Position numbers and translations under genes: made by a program. A stretch of DNA of 64,000 bases from Halovenus aranensis (GTDB lineage Archaea > Halobacteriota > Halobacteria > Halobacteriales > Haloarculaceae), in contig NZ_FNFC01000003.1 of assembly GCF_900100385.1 (NCBI RefSeq), forward strand, positions 62,001 through 126,000, given 5' to 3'. Positions within the stretch are counted from its first letter, which is position 1; every line of letters begins with the position of its first letter. Below the pieces are notes generated by a model. That model was given only the letters and a program-made list of their open reading frames with translations. It searched no databases and was not told the DNA's origin. Shown piece by piece: positions 53,857 to 63,459 of the stretch.

Positions 53857-55608
53857 ATGTTCCTCGCGATGCGTGGCGAAGTCGAAGCCGAACTCGAAGG
53901 CACGCTCTCGGCGCTCGGGTTCCCCACAGACGACCGCGGTATCGAACAACCGCCGGACGACGTCGACGCCGTGTTGGCATCGAGCGTCGCCTTCCGGCTG
54001 GCCGGCGAAGCCGGTGCACCACCGCCGAAGGTCGCCGGCGACATCGTCGCGGAGTTCGACGTTGACGCCTGTCAGTATATCGAGACTGTCGAGGCGAACG
54101 GGCCGTATGTCAACTTCCTCCCCAGCGACGCGTACTTTTCTGACACGGTCGAGGCCGGCCAAGACGAGGAGTACGGAGCTTTGCCGGACCAAGAGACGAG
54201 CGTCGTCGTCGAACACACGAGCGCGAACCCGACCGGGCCGGTCCACGTCGGTCGGGCACGGAACCCAATTGTCGGTGACGCCCTCGCGAATCTACTGGAG
54301 TACGCCGGCTACGACGTCGACCGCCACTACTACGTCAACGACGCCGGCCGTCAGATGGCCGTGTTCACCTGGGCCTACGAAACCTTCGACGAGGATGAGC
54401 TGCCAGACCCCGAGCGCGACCGCATCGAGTACGACATGGTGCGGTACTACCGGAAAGGCAACACCGTCCTCGAAGAGGGCGAGGAGGAGACTGTCGAAGC
54501 GGCCGAGGCCGAGATACAGTCTATCATGCAGGGGCTCGAATCTGGCGACGAGGAGACCTACGAGCGTGTCGGCGAGGTCGTGGACTCGGTGCTGGGTGGG
54601 ATGCGTGAGTGTCTCGGACGCCTACCCGCCGAGTTCGACGAGTTCGTCAAAGAGACACGGTTTATCCGCGACGGCTCGACCGAAGACATCGCGACAGAAC
54701 TCAAAGAGAGTGAATACGCCGTCTACGAAGACGACGCCTGGCAGCTCGAACTCACCGAGTGGGACATCGACAAGAAGTTTGTGTTCCTGCGTTCCGACGG
54801 GACCTCGCTGTATACGACCCGCGACCTGGCCCACCACGAGTGGAAGTTCCAGCAGTACGACGAGGCGGTGACGGTCCTGGGTGAAGGGCACGGGCTCCAG
54901 TCCCAGCAGCTACGGGCTGCACTCGAGATTCTGGGCAACGACACCGAGATGCTCGACCAAGTGCTGTACGGCTGGGTCAATCTGCCCGGCGGCGAGTCGA
55001 TGTCGACCCGGGAGGGGACGGGTATCATGCTCGATGACCTGCTCGACGAGGCAATCGAGCGCGCCCGGAACGAGGTCGAAACCCGACTGGACGACCGAAT
55101 CCGCCAAGACGACCTCACCGAGGCTGATATCGAACGCATCGCCCGGCAGGTCGGTATCGGCGCGGTCCGGTACGATATCGTCGCGAAACAGCCGACGAAG
55201 GCAATCACCTTCGAATGGGACCGCGCGCTCGATTTCGAGGCACAGTCTGCGCCGTATGTCCAGTACGTTCACGCGCGTGCGTGTGGTATTCTCGACGAGG
55301 CCGACGGGACGCCCACGGCGGAGAGAGATGCGACGCTGCTGGATAGTGCCCCCGAGCGCGACCTCCTGCGCGAAATCGCACGCTTCCCTGCGGTCATCGA
55401 AGAAGGTGCTATCGAGCGGACGCCACACATCGTTGCGACCTATACCCGAGATTTCGCGGAGGCGTTCAACGCCTTCTACAGAGAGTGTCCGGTCGTCGAT
55501 GCACCCGAAGACGTACGAGACGCCCGGCTCGCACTGGTCGTCGCAGCGCGGAACACGATTGCCAACGCACTCGATGTACTCGGCGTCGACGCGCCGGAAT
55601 CGATGTAA
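53857..55608 (+). CDS. argS: Arginyl-tRNA synthetase
   Basis: A 583-residue class I synthetase. It has an N-terminal Arg-tRNA binding domain, the HIGH-equivalent motif [17 protein letters not shown] (about 122), the class I core with [13 protein letters not shown], the KMSKS-equivalent [12 protein letters not shown] (about 380) and a C-terminal anticodon-binding helical domain ending [11 protein letters not shown]. All landmarks are in place. Its neighbours are unrelated housekeeping genes. Confidence 0.96.
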   Translation: MFLAMRGEVEAELEGTLSALGFPTDDRGIEQPPDDVDAVLASSVAFRLAGEAGAPPPKVAGDIVAEFDVDACQYIETVEANGPYVNFLPSDAYFSDTVEAGQDEEYGALPDQETSVVVEHTSANPTGPVHVGRARNPIVGDALANLLEYAGYDVDRHYYVNDAGRQMAVFTWAYETFDEDELPDPERDRIEYDMVRYYRKGNTVLEEGEEETVEAAEAEIQSIMQGLESGDEETYERVGEVVDSVLGGMRECLGRLPAEFDEFVKETRFIRDGSTEDIATELKESEYAVYEDDAWQLELTEWDIDKKFVFLRSDGTSLYTTRDLAHHEWKFQQYDEAVTVLGEGHGLQSQQLRAALEILGNDTEMLDQVLYGWVNLPGGESMSTREGTGIMLDDLLDEAIERARNEVETRLDDRIRQDDLTEADIERIARQVGIGAVRYDIVAKQPTKAITFEWDRALDFEAQSAPYVQYVHARACGILDEADGTPTAERDATLLDSAPERDLLREIARFPAVIEEGAIERTPHIVATYTRDFAEAFNAFYRECPVVDAPEDVRDARLALVVAARNTIANALDVLGVDAPESM

Positions 55609-55679
55609 CAACTCGGCGCTGTTGCTACCGGGTTATGTGAAAATGTTGCCCTGTGAGGGGCAAAAACGACGGAACCTGC

Positions 55680-55847
55680 TTACAGGTCGCGCGGCTGCAC
55701 CGTCTTACGGTCGTTTGCCTCCGCACGTCGGGCTGCGTCTGCGAGAAGGTCTTCGACCTCCTCGTCGAGGGCATCGTAGAAGTCCGACGCAACGTTCATA
55801 TCATCCAACTCTTCTTTCACAGCAGCTTTGACGATTAGGTCTGCCAT
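55680..55847 (-). CDS. DUF1931 histone-fold-like protein
   Basis: A 55-residue protein, MADLIVKAAVKEELDDMNVASDFYDALDEEVEDLLADAARRAEANDRKTVQPRDL, matching the small archaeal DUF1931 family, which has a histone fold. The family is single-domain and dimeric; DNA binding is not shown for it. The ATG at 55847 has a TATA box GTTTATAAGT (55871-55880) 29 bases upstream on the minus strand, so the 34 upstream codons are not used. Very acidic overall. Confidence 0.88.
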   Translation of the reverse strand: MADLIVKAAVKEELDDMNVASDFYDALDEEVEDLLADAARRAEANDRKTVQPRDL

Positions 55848-55870
55848 ACAGGGGAATTTTCCAGAGGGTT

Positions 55871-55880
55871 GTTTATAAGT
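55871..55880 (-). promoter_or_regulatory. TATA box of the DUF1931 gene
   Basis: ACTTATAAAC on the minus strand, about 29 bases before the ATG at 55847: a clean leaderless promoter. The rest of the gap to znuA (to about 56099) shows no gene. Confidence 0.65.
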
Positions 55881-56099
55881 TTTCCCGTTTTCTTGCGTTC
55901 TGGCCGCTCTGCGGGGAGTTGCGGCAAAACTGTGTGCTTGCTGTTCCAAACGAGAACGTGTGTCATAGGCTAGGAACGACCATCGACAGACTACCTAACA
56001 AGTCAGTAACAAGACAAGCAAACAGCACGGTCTCACCCATCGCTCACCCGAACCCCATCTCGCTTCCGACCGTGTTATGAACATTGCATCATTTCAACC

Positions 56100-56119
56100 G
56101 TAAGTTTATTATAAATTAC
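56100..56119 (+). promoter_or_regulatory. Palindrome over the znuA TATA box, candidate operator
   Basis: An imperfect 20-base palindrome GTAAnTTn6AAnTTAC surrounds the TATA box TTTATTATAAATT (56105-56117), which lies about 30 bases before the znuA ATG. A symmetric element overlapping the TATA box of a metal importer is where a repressor would act. The binding protein is not identified. Confidence 0.5.
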
Positions 56120-56139
56120 TACTAGATTAATAACTACAC

Positions 56140-57213
56140 ATGGAAGTTACCAGACGGAAGCTGCTGTCCGGAGTAGCTGGCTCGGCAGCGTCGGGCCTGC
56201 TGGCCGGCTGTGTCGGCGGCGATTCGGGCAACGGTTCGGGGGCAACGACTGCTGAAGCTTCGTTTTTCGTGTTCGGAGATATCACGACACAGGTCGCCGG
56301 CGACACGGCCGAGGGGAGCCTCCTCGTCCCCGTGGGCCAGCACGGCCACGGCTGGGAGCCCGGCGCGAGCGTCCGGCGGGACATCCGCGAGGCGGATCTG
56401 CTCGTACACGGGATGGCTGGATTCCAGCCCTGGGTCGACAACATCAAGACAGACCTGGAAGCAGACGACGCAACCGTTCAGGCTATCGACATCAGCCGTG
56501 ACGTAAGTCTGCTCGAAGCAGGTGCCGGCGGACACGACCACAGCGGCGACGGAGACCACCAGGGCGAGGACAGCGACCATCACAACGGTGGGGAGGATGG
56601 CGACCATCACGGCGGCGAGAACGGTCATCACGATGGCGGTGAAGGTGGAGACCACCACAACGACAGCGACAGCGAGAGAGGGATGGACCCACACTTCTGG
56701 ATGGACCCGCTTCGCCTGAAAACAGCCGTCGACACCGTCAGCGAGGGACTCGCCGAGGTCGACCCGGGAAACGAGGACACCTACGCCGAGAACGCCGAGT
56801 CGTTGAAAGGCGACCTCGACGACCTCCACGAGCAGATAGAGACGACCGTTGCCAACGCATCCAAGAACACACTCCTCGTCGCAGGCCACAACTCGTTCCA
56901 GTACTTCAGCGCCCGCTACGGTGTCGACGTCGCGGCGCTCACGAACGTCTCACCGGACGACAGACCGACTCTCTCAGACAGGGAGCGGGCCCAGGAGGTT
57001 ATCGACCGACACGGTCTGCAGTACATTTGTGCCGACCCAATCGAGTCACAACAGGCGGCCACCCAGCTTGTCGAAGACACCGACGCCGAGGAGGTGCTGT
57101 CGCTGACAGCGATGCCAGGGCTGACCGACGAGTGGGAGAGCGAGGACTGGGGGTACGTCGAGATCATGAAAAACGTAAACCTTCCAACCCTCGAACGAGT
57201 ACTCGACGCATAA
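56140..57213 (+). CDS. znuA: Zinc (or manganese) ABC transporter substrate-binding lipoprotein
   Basis: A 357-residue family 9 solute-binding protein. The N-terminus has Tat and lipobox signals (TRRKLLSGVAGSAASGLLAGC). Metal ligands are visible in VGQHGHGWEP (about 66), MDPHFWMDP (about 184), AGHNSFQYF (about 249) and a later acidic position. A His/Asp/Gly loop between about 128 and 178 (about a dozen His residues) marks zinc-type proteins and probably gathers metal. First gene of znuACB; the last base of its stop is the first of the znuC start. Confidence 0.9.
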   Translation: MEVTRRKLLSGVAGSAASGLLAGCVGGDSGNGSGATTAEASFFVFGDITTQVAGDTAEGSLLVPVGQHGHGWEPGASVRRDIREADLLVHGMAGFQPWVDNIKTDLEADDATVQAIDISRDVSLLEAGAGGHDHSGDGDHQGEDSDHHNGGEDGDHHGGENGHHDGGEGGDHHNDSDSERGMDPHFWMDPLRLKTAVDTVSEGLAEVDPGNEDTYAENAESLKGDLDDLHEQIETTVANASKNTLLVAGHNSFQYFSARYGVDVAALTNVSPDDRPTLSDRERAQEVIDRHGLQYICADPIESQQAATQLVEDTDAEEVLSLTAMPGLTDEWESEDWGYVEIMKNVNLPTLERVLDA

Positions 57214-57950
57214 TGGCCGTCATCGAAGTCCGCGATGTCAGGTTCGCCTACGCCGACCGGCCGGTCGTCGACGGTGTCTCACTCGCCGTCGAGGCGGGTG
57301 AGTTTCTCGGTCTCGTCGGGCCTAACGGCTCCGGGAAGACGACGCTACTCGAACTGATGATTGGCCTCCGTCAGCCAGACAGCGGCTCTGTCTCCCTGTT
57401 TGGGGCCCCAGCAGCGAGTGCGACACACGGCGACCGTGTCGGCTACGTCCCACAGGACGTTGCGAACGCTAAAAACGAAATGCCCATCACCGTCAGGGAA
57501 GCGGTCCGGATGGGCCGCTACCCACAGAAGCTCGTGGGTCGCTTCTCCGAGACAGACCGCACCGCGGTCGAGGAAGCCCTCGAACGGGTCGAAATCACTG
57601 ACCTCGCCGACCGGCGTGTCGGGCGATTGTCGGGCGGACAGCGCCAGCGCGTCTTCATCGCCCGCGCGCTGGCAGCCGACGCGGACCTGCTCGCACTCGA
57701 CGAGCCGACCGTCGGCGTCGACGCAGAGTCCCGAGGGGCGTTTTACGACCTGCTCAACGAACTCAACGAAGACGGAATGACTATCGTCCTCATCGAACAC
57801 GATATCGGCGTAGTCACGACACACGCGTCGAAAATTGCCTGTCTCAACCGCGAGCTGTTCTTCCACGGCGACCCTGAGACCTTCGCCGAGACCGACGCGC
57901 TCGGGGACGCCTACGGCGACGCACAGTCGATTCTCCAGCACAATCACTAA
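57213..57950 (+). CDS. znuC: Zinc ABC transporter ATPase
   Basis: A 245-residue ATPase with GPNGSGKTTLLE (about 36), signature LSGGQRQRVFIARAL (about 138) and Walker B LLALDEPTVGVD. The ATG at 57213 overlaps the znuA stop by one base; the upstream open frame is a shadow of znuA. Followed by znuB after two bases. Confidence 0.93.
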   Translation: MAVIEVRDVRFAYADRPVVDGVSLAVEAGEFLGLVGPNGSGKTTLLELMIGLRQPDSGSVSLFGAPAASATHGDRVGYVPQDVANAKNEMPITVREAVRMGRYPQKLVGRFSETDRTAVEEALERVEITDLADRRVGRLSGGQRQRVFIARALAADADLLALDEPTVGVDAESRGAFYDLLNELNEDGMTIVLIEHDIGVVTTHASKIACLNRELFFHGDPETFAETDALGDAYGDAQSILQHNH

Positions 57951-57952
57951 CG

Positions 57953-58969
57953 ATGGTACTGTTATACACACTCTTTGCCAGCGCTCTCAGCACGCAGACG
58001 GCGGTCGACCGCGGCGTCGAGGTCGTCCTCGACGACTTTTGGGGTAGTCTCATGGACGCGTTGGCCGACGTGACTGGCATCGACGTACTCGGGTTCCCGT
58101 TCATGCAGCGGGCCTACCTGGCGGCACTCTGTATCGCACTCATCGGCCCGCTCGTCGGAAGCTTTCTCGTTCACCGAGAGATGGCGATGATTGGCGATAC
58201 GCTCGCTCACTCGGCGTTTGCCGGTGTCGCTGCCGGGTTGTTCGTCAACGCCACCTTCGCCGTGACGGTACCACCCCTGTTGACCGCGCTCGTCGTCGCG
58301 GCCGCCGCCGCGCTTCTCGTCCAGACACTCGTCGACTACACCGGGGCCTACCACGACACCTCACTCGCTATCGTCCTGACGGGCTCGTTCGCAGTCGGGA
58401 GCGTCCTCGTGACGGCGACTGACGGCGGCATCGCCGTGGGAATCAACGCCTATCTCTTCGGGTCGCTTGCCACAGTCACACGGGTTAACGCCGCGATTTT
58501 GCTGGTATTGAGTCTCGTTGTCGGCGTGTGTGTCTCGGTCGCGTATCGGCCGCTCATCTACATCACGTTCGACGAGGTGGGCGCTCGGGCGGCCGGCATC
58601 AGCGTCACCCGGTACAATCAGCTCCTCGCAGTGCTGACTGCGGTGGTCGTCGTCGCCGCGATGCAGATTATGGGTGTTATCCTGGTCGCGGCGATGCTCG
58701 TCGTCCCCGTGGCCGCGGCTACCTCGGTCCGCGGGTTCAAGCGGTCGGTCGCCGGTGCCGTCTGTGCCGGTCTCTTCTCGACAGTGACCGGCGTCACAGT
58801 CTCGTATCACTACGATGTCGCCGCCGGCGGGACAATCGTGCTGGTGGCTATCGCCGTCTACGCCGCTGTCACCGTCGGCGTGCGCGCCCGGCACCGCCTG
58901 TCGGTGAGACGGGGGACGGCGACGACGAGGACGACGACAGCACCCGACGGCGGGAGCAGCGACGAATAA
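57953..58969 (+). CDS. znuB: Zinc ABC transporter permease
   Basis: A 338-residue membrane protein of the ABC-3 family with about eight spans: MQRAYLAALCIALIGPLVGSFLVHREMAMIGDTLAHSAFAGVAAGLF, LATVTRVNAAILLVLSLVVGVCV and MQIMGVILVAAMLVVPVAAATSV. The N-terminal 45 residues (with an extra hydrophobic piece) precede the usual core. The C-terminus is a basic Arg/Thr tail. No regulator gene is adjacent. Confidence 0.93.
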   Translation: MVLLYTLFASALSTQTAVDRGVEVVLDDFWGSLMDALADVTGIDVLGFPFMQRAYLAALCIALIGPLVGSFLVHREMAMIGDTLAHSAFAGVAAGLFVNATFAVTVPPLLTALVVAAAAALLVQTLVDYTGAYHDTSLAIVLTGSFAVGSVLVTATDGGIAVGINAYLFGSLATVTRVNAAILLVLSLVVGVCVSVAYRPLIYITFDEVGARAAGISVTRYNQLLAVLTAVVVVAAMQIMGVILVAAMLVVPVAAATSVRGFKRSVAGAVCAGLFSTVTGVTVSYHYDVAAGGTIVLVAIAVYAAVTVGVRARHRLSVRRGTATTRTTTAPDGGSSDE

Positions 58970-59047
58970 GGCCAGGAGACCCGGACAAAAGCGATGTCTC
59001 GGGTCGGTTTCGTAGTGCCTATCACGCAGCACTCGTGAAGGGGAGGT

Positions 59048-59881
59048 ATGACAGACGAATCACATCGGGCGGCGGTAGCCGAGCGAGCAGCCCGCGCCGG
59101 TGGCGTCGTCGCGCGAGGGACGTTTCGAGACGGGGTCGAACCCGAGAGAAAGGGTGACAAAAACGACCTGGTGAGTATGGCCGACAGAGACACACAGCTA
59201 CAGGTCATCTCGACCATCTCACAGGAGTTCCCGGGTGCGACGCTGGTCTGTGAAGAAGACGTCGAGCCCGTAGACGCAGGCAACGACCTCTCGCTCGTCG
59301 AGAGCGTCCCGGAGACGGGCGATGCATGGGTCGTCGACCCCATCGACGGCACCGGGAACTACCTCCGGGGTATCCAGTTCTGGGGCACGGTCGTCGCGGC
59401 TGTGACAGACGGCGAACCGGTCGCTGTCGCGACCTACATGCCGGCACTCGAGGACATCTACACCGCTGGTCCCGAGAGTGTCACTCGCAACGATACGTCG
59501 ATGCAGGTGAGCGACCGCGAGGACCCCGAAACGTTCGCTGTCGGGTTCAACGGCTGGTGGCCGGTCACCGGCCGTAGCGAGTGGACGCCGCTGTTCGAGG
59601 GCACAATCGAACAGTTCGGCGATGTCCGTCGATTCGGTGCGATGCAGGGTGTCCTCGCGCTCGTCGCCGCCGGCAGCCTCGACGCGGCGTTCATGCCGAC
59701 GCGCCCACAACCCTGGGACTCGCTGGCCGGTGTCCACCTCGTGCGGGAGGCCGGTGGGGTCGCGACCGATATCCACGGCGGCCGCTGGCAGGTAGACAGC
59801 GAGGGACTGGTCGTCTCGAACGGGAACGCCCACGAGCGGCTACTGGAGACGATTCAAAACGGCATCGGGCTGGAAGCCTGA
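59048..59881 (+). CDS. Inositol monophosphatase family protein
   Basis: A 277-residue Mg2+-dependent sugar phosphatase fold. Metal-binding motifs: the first glutamate in LVCEEDVEP (about 60), VVDPIDGTGNYLRG (about 95) and the C-terminal WDSLAGVHLVREAGG (about 222). The acidic triad appears intact. It could act on inositol phosphates, fructose-1,6-bisphosphate or related sugars; family membership does not settle which. Alone in its unit. Confidence 0.92.
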   Translation: MTDESHRAAVAERAARAGGVVARGTFRDGVEPERKGDKNDLVSMADRDTQLQVISTISQEFPGATLVCEEDVEPVDAGNDLSLVESVPETGDAWVVDPIDGTGNYLRGIQFWGTVVAAVTDGEPVAVATYMPALEDIYTAGPESVTRNDTSMQVSDREDPETFAVGFNGWWPVTGRSEWTPLFEGTIEQFGDVRRFGAMQGVLALVAAGSLDAAFMPTRPQPWDSLAGVHLVREAGGVATDIHGGRWQVDSEGLVVSNGNAHERLLETIQNGIGLEA

Positions 59882-59910
59882 CCCCGCGTGTGTCGCTGCG
59901 CACGAGACCG

Positions 59911-59920
59911 GAATCTAAAA
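59911..59920 (+). promoter_or_regulatory. TATA-like box of the DUF63 gene
   Basis: GAATCTAAAA is centred about 29 bases before the ATG at 59946. Confidence 0.45.
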
Positions 59921-59945
59921 ACCGCCGGCCCACCGCCTTGCCAGT

Positions 59946-61094
59946 ATGAACCTGCTGGACCGATACGACGTGAGTCCCGAGTTGGCGTGGGTGGCGGCGT
60001 TCCTCAGTGGCGTGGTCGCCCTCGTCGGCGGCGCGCTCGCGTTCCCACAGCGCGTATACGACGAGGTTCTCTGGCGGTATTTCATCGGCCCCGTTCGCGT
60101 CGATGCAACAGAGTACGACTGCCTCGTCTACGACAAAAGCAGCGCCGAAATACTGACCCCCGAGAGCACGTCGTGTCTCGCCGACGCCAACCAGTTCGTC
60201 GTCACAGAGGGGTACACCGTCACCTCCACGGCAGGCTACATCGCGATTCTCGTCTTCATGCTCGCGGGCATCTACCTCCTGCTCGACCGCTTTAGCCTCC
60301 GTCCCTACCGTGGATTTTTCTACTCGCTGTTCCCGTTCATGCTCTTTGGGGGCGTGTTGCGAACCGTCGAGGATAGCTTCATCGCGGCACTGGACGCCGG
60401 CGCGACGCCCGGCCTGGAGTATCCAGTTAGCGCGCTCCTCATCAGTCCGTTCATCTATTTCACTGTCTTCGCTATCGCGCTCGGCGCGTTCCTGCTCGGC
60501 AAGTTCCTCCATGGCCGAGAGATAACCGACACCTGGACGCGACCGATTGCCGGCGCCGGGACGGCTATCCTCGCTGTCTCGTTTGTCTATCTCGTCTCGC
60601 TTTCGCTGACGACCGACTACGTATCACTGTACCCGGGCATCCTCGCGGTCACACTCGGGGTTGCGACGCTGTGTACCGCCGGCGTCTACGTCCTCGCTGA
60701 CAGATGGGCCCCCTGGGTACACGAGGGGACCGGTCGGATGGGACTGGTCGTCATCTGGGCACACGCCGTCGACGGTGCGGCGAACGTTCTCGCCAACGAC
60801 TGGACCCAGATATGGCACGGCCTCGATTACGGCGCAAAACACCCGTTCAATCAGTTCGTGATGAACACGACAAACAGCCTCCAGGGCGGAACAGAGATTC
60901 TCGGCACCTACGTCGGCGAGGCGTGGCCGTTCCTGCTGGTGAAACTCGCAGCCCCAGTGTTGATACTCGCGCTGTTCGACGAGCAGTTCATGGACGAGAG
61001 CCCGCGGTTTGCTGTCCTCTTGCTCGGTGCGGTCGTCGCGGTCGGTCTTGGCCCCGGGACGCGCGATATGGTCAGAGTCGCGCTCGCTATCTGA
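59946..61094 (+). CDS. DUF63-family integral membrane protein
   Basis: A 382-residue protein with about ten hydrophobic spans. It matches the archaeal DUF63 family: RYDVSPELAWVAAFLSGVVALVGGALAF, FSLRPYRGFFYSLFPFMLFGGVLRTVEDSF, SPFIYFTVFAIALGAFLLG and the polar helix VVIWAHAVDGAANVLANDW. The conserved polar residues within membranes (RTVEDS, HAVDGA) suggest an enzymatic or channel role, still unknown. Its stop touches that of the convergent YcaO gene. Confidence 0.85.
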   Translation: MNLLDRYDVSPELAWVAAFLSGVVALVGGALAFPQRVYDEVLWRYFIGPVRVDATEYDCLVYDKSSAEILTPESTSCLADANQFVVTEGYTVTSTAGYIAILVFMLAGIYLLLDRFSLRPYRGFFYSLFPFMLFGGVLRTVEDSFIAALDAGATPGLEYPVSALLISPFIYFTVFAIALGAFLLGKFLHGREITDTWTRPIAGAGTAILAVSFVYLVSLSLTTDYVSLYPGILAVTLGVATLCTAGVYVLADRWAPWVHEGTGRMGLVVIWAHAVDGAANVLANDWTQIWHGLDYGAKHPFNQFVMNTTNSLQGGTEILGTYVGEAWPFLLVKLAAPVLILALFDEQFMDESPRFAVLLLGAVVAVGLGPGTRDMVRVALAI

Positions 61095-62792
61095 TTACGG
61101 GAACGGGTGGTGGTCATAGTCGAGTCGCGGCGAAAACCCAAGCTCTCCTGGCACGCGGCTGGCTCGCTCACCGAAGTAGATGTCGCCGAAACACATCGGC
61201 TGTGCCTCGGGAACCGTGACACGCACGGCCTCGAACCCGAGGCGCTCGACATCACGGGTCGTCGTCCGCACCGCGTAGGCGCTGAGCCCGGCGTCGGTGA
61301 CCCGTGCGACGACCTCGTCGAGTGCCTGTGCGCCGGTCGGTATCTCTGCTGGCCCGACAGAGTGTGCTGGAATTGTCGCCTCGGTTTCGACATACGCCCT
61401 GGCAGTGTCGGGAAAGCGCGCGTAGCGTCCGATTTCGCCGAGCGCATCGCGTGCCGCGTCTTCGCCCATCCCGTCTAACTCCATCCAGTTCTGGAGGGCC
61501 TCGGCGAGGGCCGACCGGGCGGCGGCTGATACGTCCAGGTCCGCATCGGAGCCCAGCGCGAACCGAGGCCAGGCGTCACGGTGAACCGCGACGGCGACGA
61601 CCGGCACGTCGATATCTTGCGTGACGAGCATCGGTGTCACCGAGAGGTCCTCAGAGCGCGCGCGTTCGGTCATCGTCCCGAACACCTCGTCGTCGATATC
61701 GAGTTCGAGCGGGTCGAACGTCGAGTACCACGACAGCATCGTCGCGTCCCGTTCGACGACCTCGTACAGCCCCGACAGCAGTGCTTCAATGTCGCTGTTG
61801 CCCAGACCCAGCCCGGTCGTAATCGGGGGTCTGTAGCGACGTGACGGCGGCGGGAAGTGGACGAACTCCGCAGGGAGCATTGCCTCCTCGCGCGTCGAGA
61901 GGTCTTCGCCTGGCACCCACTCGATTTCGGCGCCGTCGGCCTCGTCGCGGGTGACGAACGAGGCCGGCTCGACCGCGTTCGATATCTCCGCTGGTGTTCC
62001 CGTCTCGAAGCTGTCGACCCGGTAGATACCGGCGCAGTAGCGTTCGAGCGCCTCGCCGAGGGCGCGCATGAAGGCGCCGTCCCAGTCTGGCGCGACGCCG
62101 GCGGCGTCACGCGCCGCGCTCACGTCGCTGAACCCTGCGGTGTCACAGCTCTGGGCCAGATAGTACGGGACCGGGAACGACTGCGCCTCGCCGACTTCTT
62201 GCACGATGCCGAGCATGTCGTCGAAAGCGCGCTCTGCACGCGTCAACGAGTCGTCTAGGTCGCGCTCGATGTACTCCCGCGGGAGGTCACGGTCCCGGCC
62301 TGTGTCACAGGCACAGTTCGGAAGGGGCAGAAACTCTCGTTCGTTGAACGGAACGACGACGACGCGACCGAAGATGTCGGCATCAGACTCGACGGCGCGA
62401 ACCGCCTCTCTTCCCGCGACCGCTCCGGCGAACCGACTGGTGTGTGGTGCCGGGGCCGCCGCTGGCTCTGCCTGTGGGTCGAGATTGGCGTTGACGCGCC
62501 CAGAGAGACACTCGTAACAGCCCGTCTCGGGGCCGAACCCGGCGACAGCGGCGTCGACGATGGGGATGCCACCGACGCCGCCGAGTTCGACCGCGACCCA
62601 CTGGAGGCCAATCTCGAGTGCGCGTTCGTTGACCAAATCGAAGCGGTCGTCGCCGACCTGGCCGACGACCACCGCCAGTTCTAAATCTGCCAGTTCCGTC
62701 CGGTCACGACGCTCCGTGTCGACACCCACGTCGCCGAGTGCCGCCTCGGCCGCCGCGGCTGCCGGCCCACTACCGACGATACCGACTGTCAT
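61095..62792 (-). CDS. E1-like/YcaO fusion protein (cyclodehydratase-type)
   Basis: A 565-residue fusion. Residues 1 to about 200 resemble the E1/ocin-ThiF-like cyclodehydratase C protein: nucleotide-fold start TVGIVGSGPAAAAAEAAL, and cysteine pairs CYEC and CAC that could form a zinc site. The rest is a YcaO domain with ATP-binding segments ALGEALERYCAGIYR and VVERDATM and a C-terminal HHPFP, reminiscent of TOMM D proteins. YcaO enzymes activate backbone amides to make azolines, thioamides or amidines. No precursor peptide or dehydrogenase is visible, so the substrate is unknown. The ATG at 62792 has an AT-rich box at about 62814-62825. Confidence 0.85.
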   Translation of the reverse strand: MTVGIVGSGPAAAAAEAALGDVGVDTERRDRTELADLELAVVVGQVGDDRFDLVNERALEIGLQWVAVELGGVGGIPIVDAAVAGFGPETGCYECLSGRVNANLDPQAEPAAAPAPHTSRFAGAVAGREAVRAVESDADIFGRVVVVPFNEREFLPLPNCACDTGRDRDLPREYIERDLDDSLTRAERAFDDMLGIVQEVGEAQSFPVPYYLAQSCDTAGFSDVSAARDAAGVAPDWDGAFMRALGEALERYCAGIYRVDSFETGTPAEISNAVEPASFVTRDEADGAEIEWVPGEDLSTREEAMLPAEFVHFPPPSRRYRPPITTGLGLGNSDIEALLSGLYEVVERDATMLSWYSTFDPLELDIDDEVFGTMTERARSEDLSVTPMLVTQDIDVPVVAVAVHRDAWPRFALGSDADLDVSAAARSALAEALQNWMELDGMGEDAARDALGEIGRYARFPDTARAYVETEATIPAHSVGPAEIPTGAQALDEVVARVTDAGLSAYAVRTTTRDVERLGFEAVRVTVPEAQPMCFGDIYFGERASRVPGELGFSPRLDYDHHPFP

Positions 62793-62813
62793 GCCCGTGA
62801 CGACGTAGGGACA

Positions 62814-62825
62814 GACCAAAAAGTC
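62814..62825 (-). promoter_or_regulatory. TATA-like box of the YcaO gene
   Basis: GGACTTTTTGGT on the minus strand is centred about 27 bases before the ATG at 62792, which supports that start. Confidence 0.45.
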
Positions 62826-62923
62826 CCGGGAGAGCAGTGTCCCCGCGAGATGGACGGCCCACTTAAAGCCTGCAGTATCCCAGGCCAACCCCTATCCTGC
62901 TACCGGAGCCACTGTCTCCTACG

Positions 62924-63310
62924 ATGTACGACATGACCGCAGACCGAGAGAACAATCGCCTCTACATCGACCTGGCAGGGCGGATGGATGCCGAGGAAAT
63001 CGAAGCAGCAGCCGAGGCGGCCGTCAGTGAGGCAGAGACACTCGACGACGAGTTCGATATCATCAACGACCTGTCGGGGTTCAAGCCACCGTCGCCCGAA
63101 GCGGCCGAGCCAATCAAGGACGCACAGGGAACGCTCAGAGAGATGGGCGTCGACCGAGTCGTCCGCGTCATCGACGAGGACACGAGTACAATCGTCTTGC
63201 ACGCCTTCGAGCGGCGGTCGACGGATGTCGGCTACAGCGGCGAGCGCGCGGACTCGGTCGCCGAGGCCGAGCGCCTTCTGGACACCCACGAGATTGCTGG
63301 GTATACGTAG
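62924..63310 (+). CDS. STAS-like domain protein
   Basis: A 128-residue soluble protein of beta-alpha pattern (NRLYIDLAGRMDAEEIEAAAEAAVSEAETLDDEFDIINDLSGFKPPSPEAAEPIKDAQGTLREMGVDRVVRVIDE...), resembling SpoIIAA/STAS-like folds often used as partner-switch or lipid-carrier modules. There is no conserved phosphoserine context that I can confirm. Divergent from the YcaO fusion and sharing its promoter region. Confidence 0.7.
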   Translation: MYDMTADRENNRLYIDLAGRMDAEEIEAAAEAAVSEAETLDDEFDIINDLSGFKPPSPEAAEPIKDAQGTLREMGVDRVVRVIDEDTSTIVLHAFERRSTDVGYSGERADSVAEAERLLDTHEIAGYT

Positions 63311-63459
63311 CGCGGACCCAGTGTGTCGAGAACCGCTCTTTCGACAAGCGCCTCGTCGTGATTGTTTCGAGTGGTCGATGTATTGAGACGTTCCGCTGTC
63401 TGTTACACGCCATGACACAGCGATATCCGCGACGAGGAACTGAGCCGCGATAACCAGTA

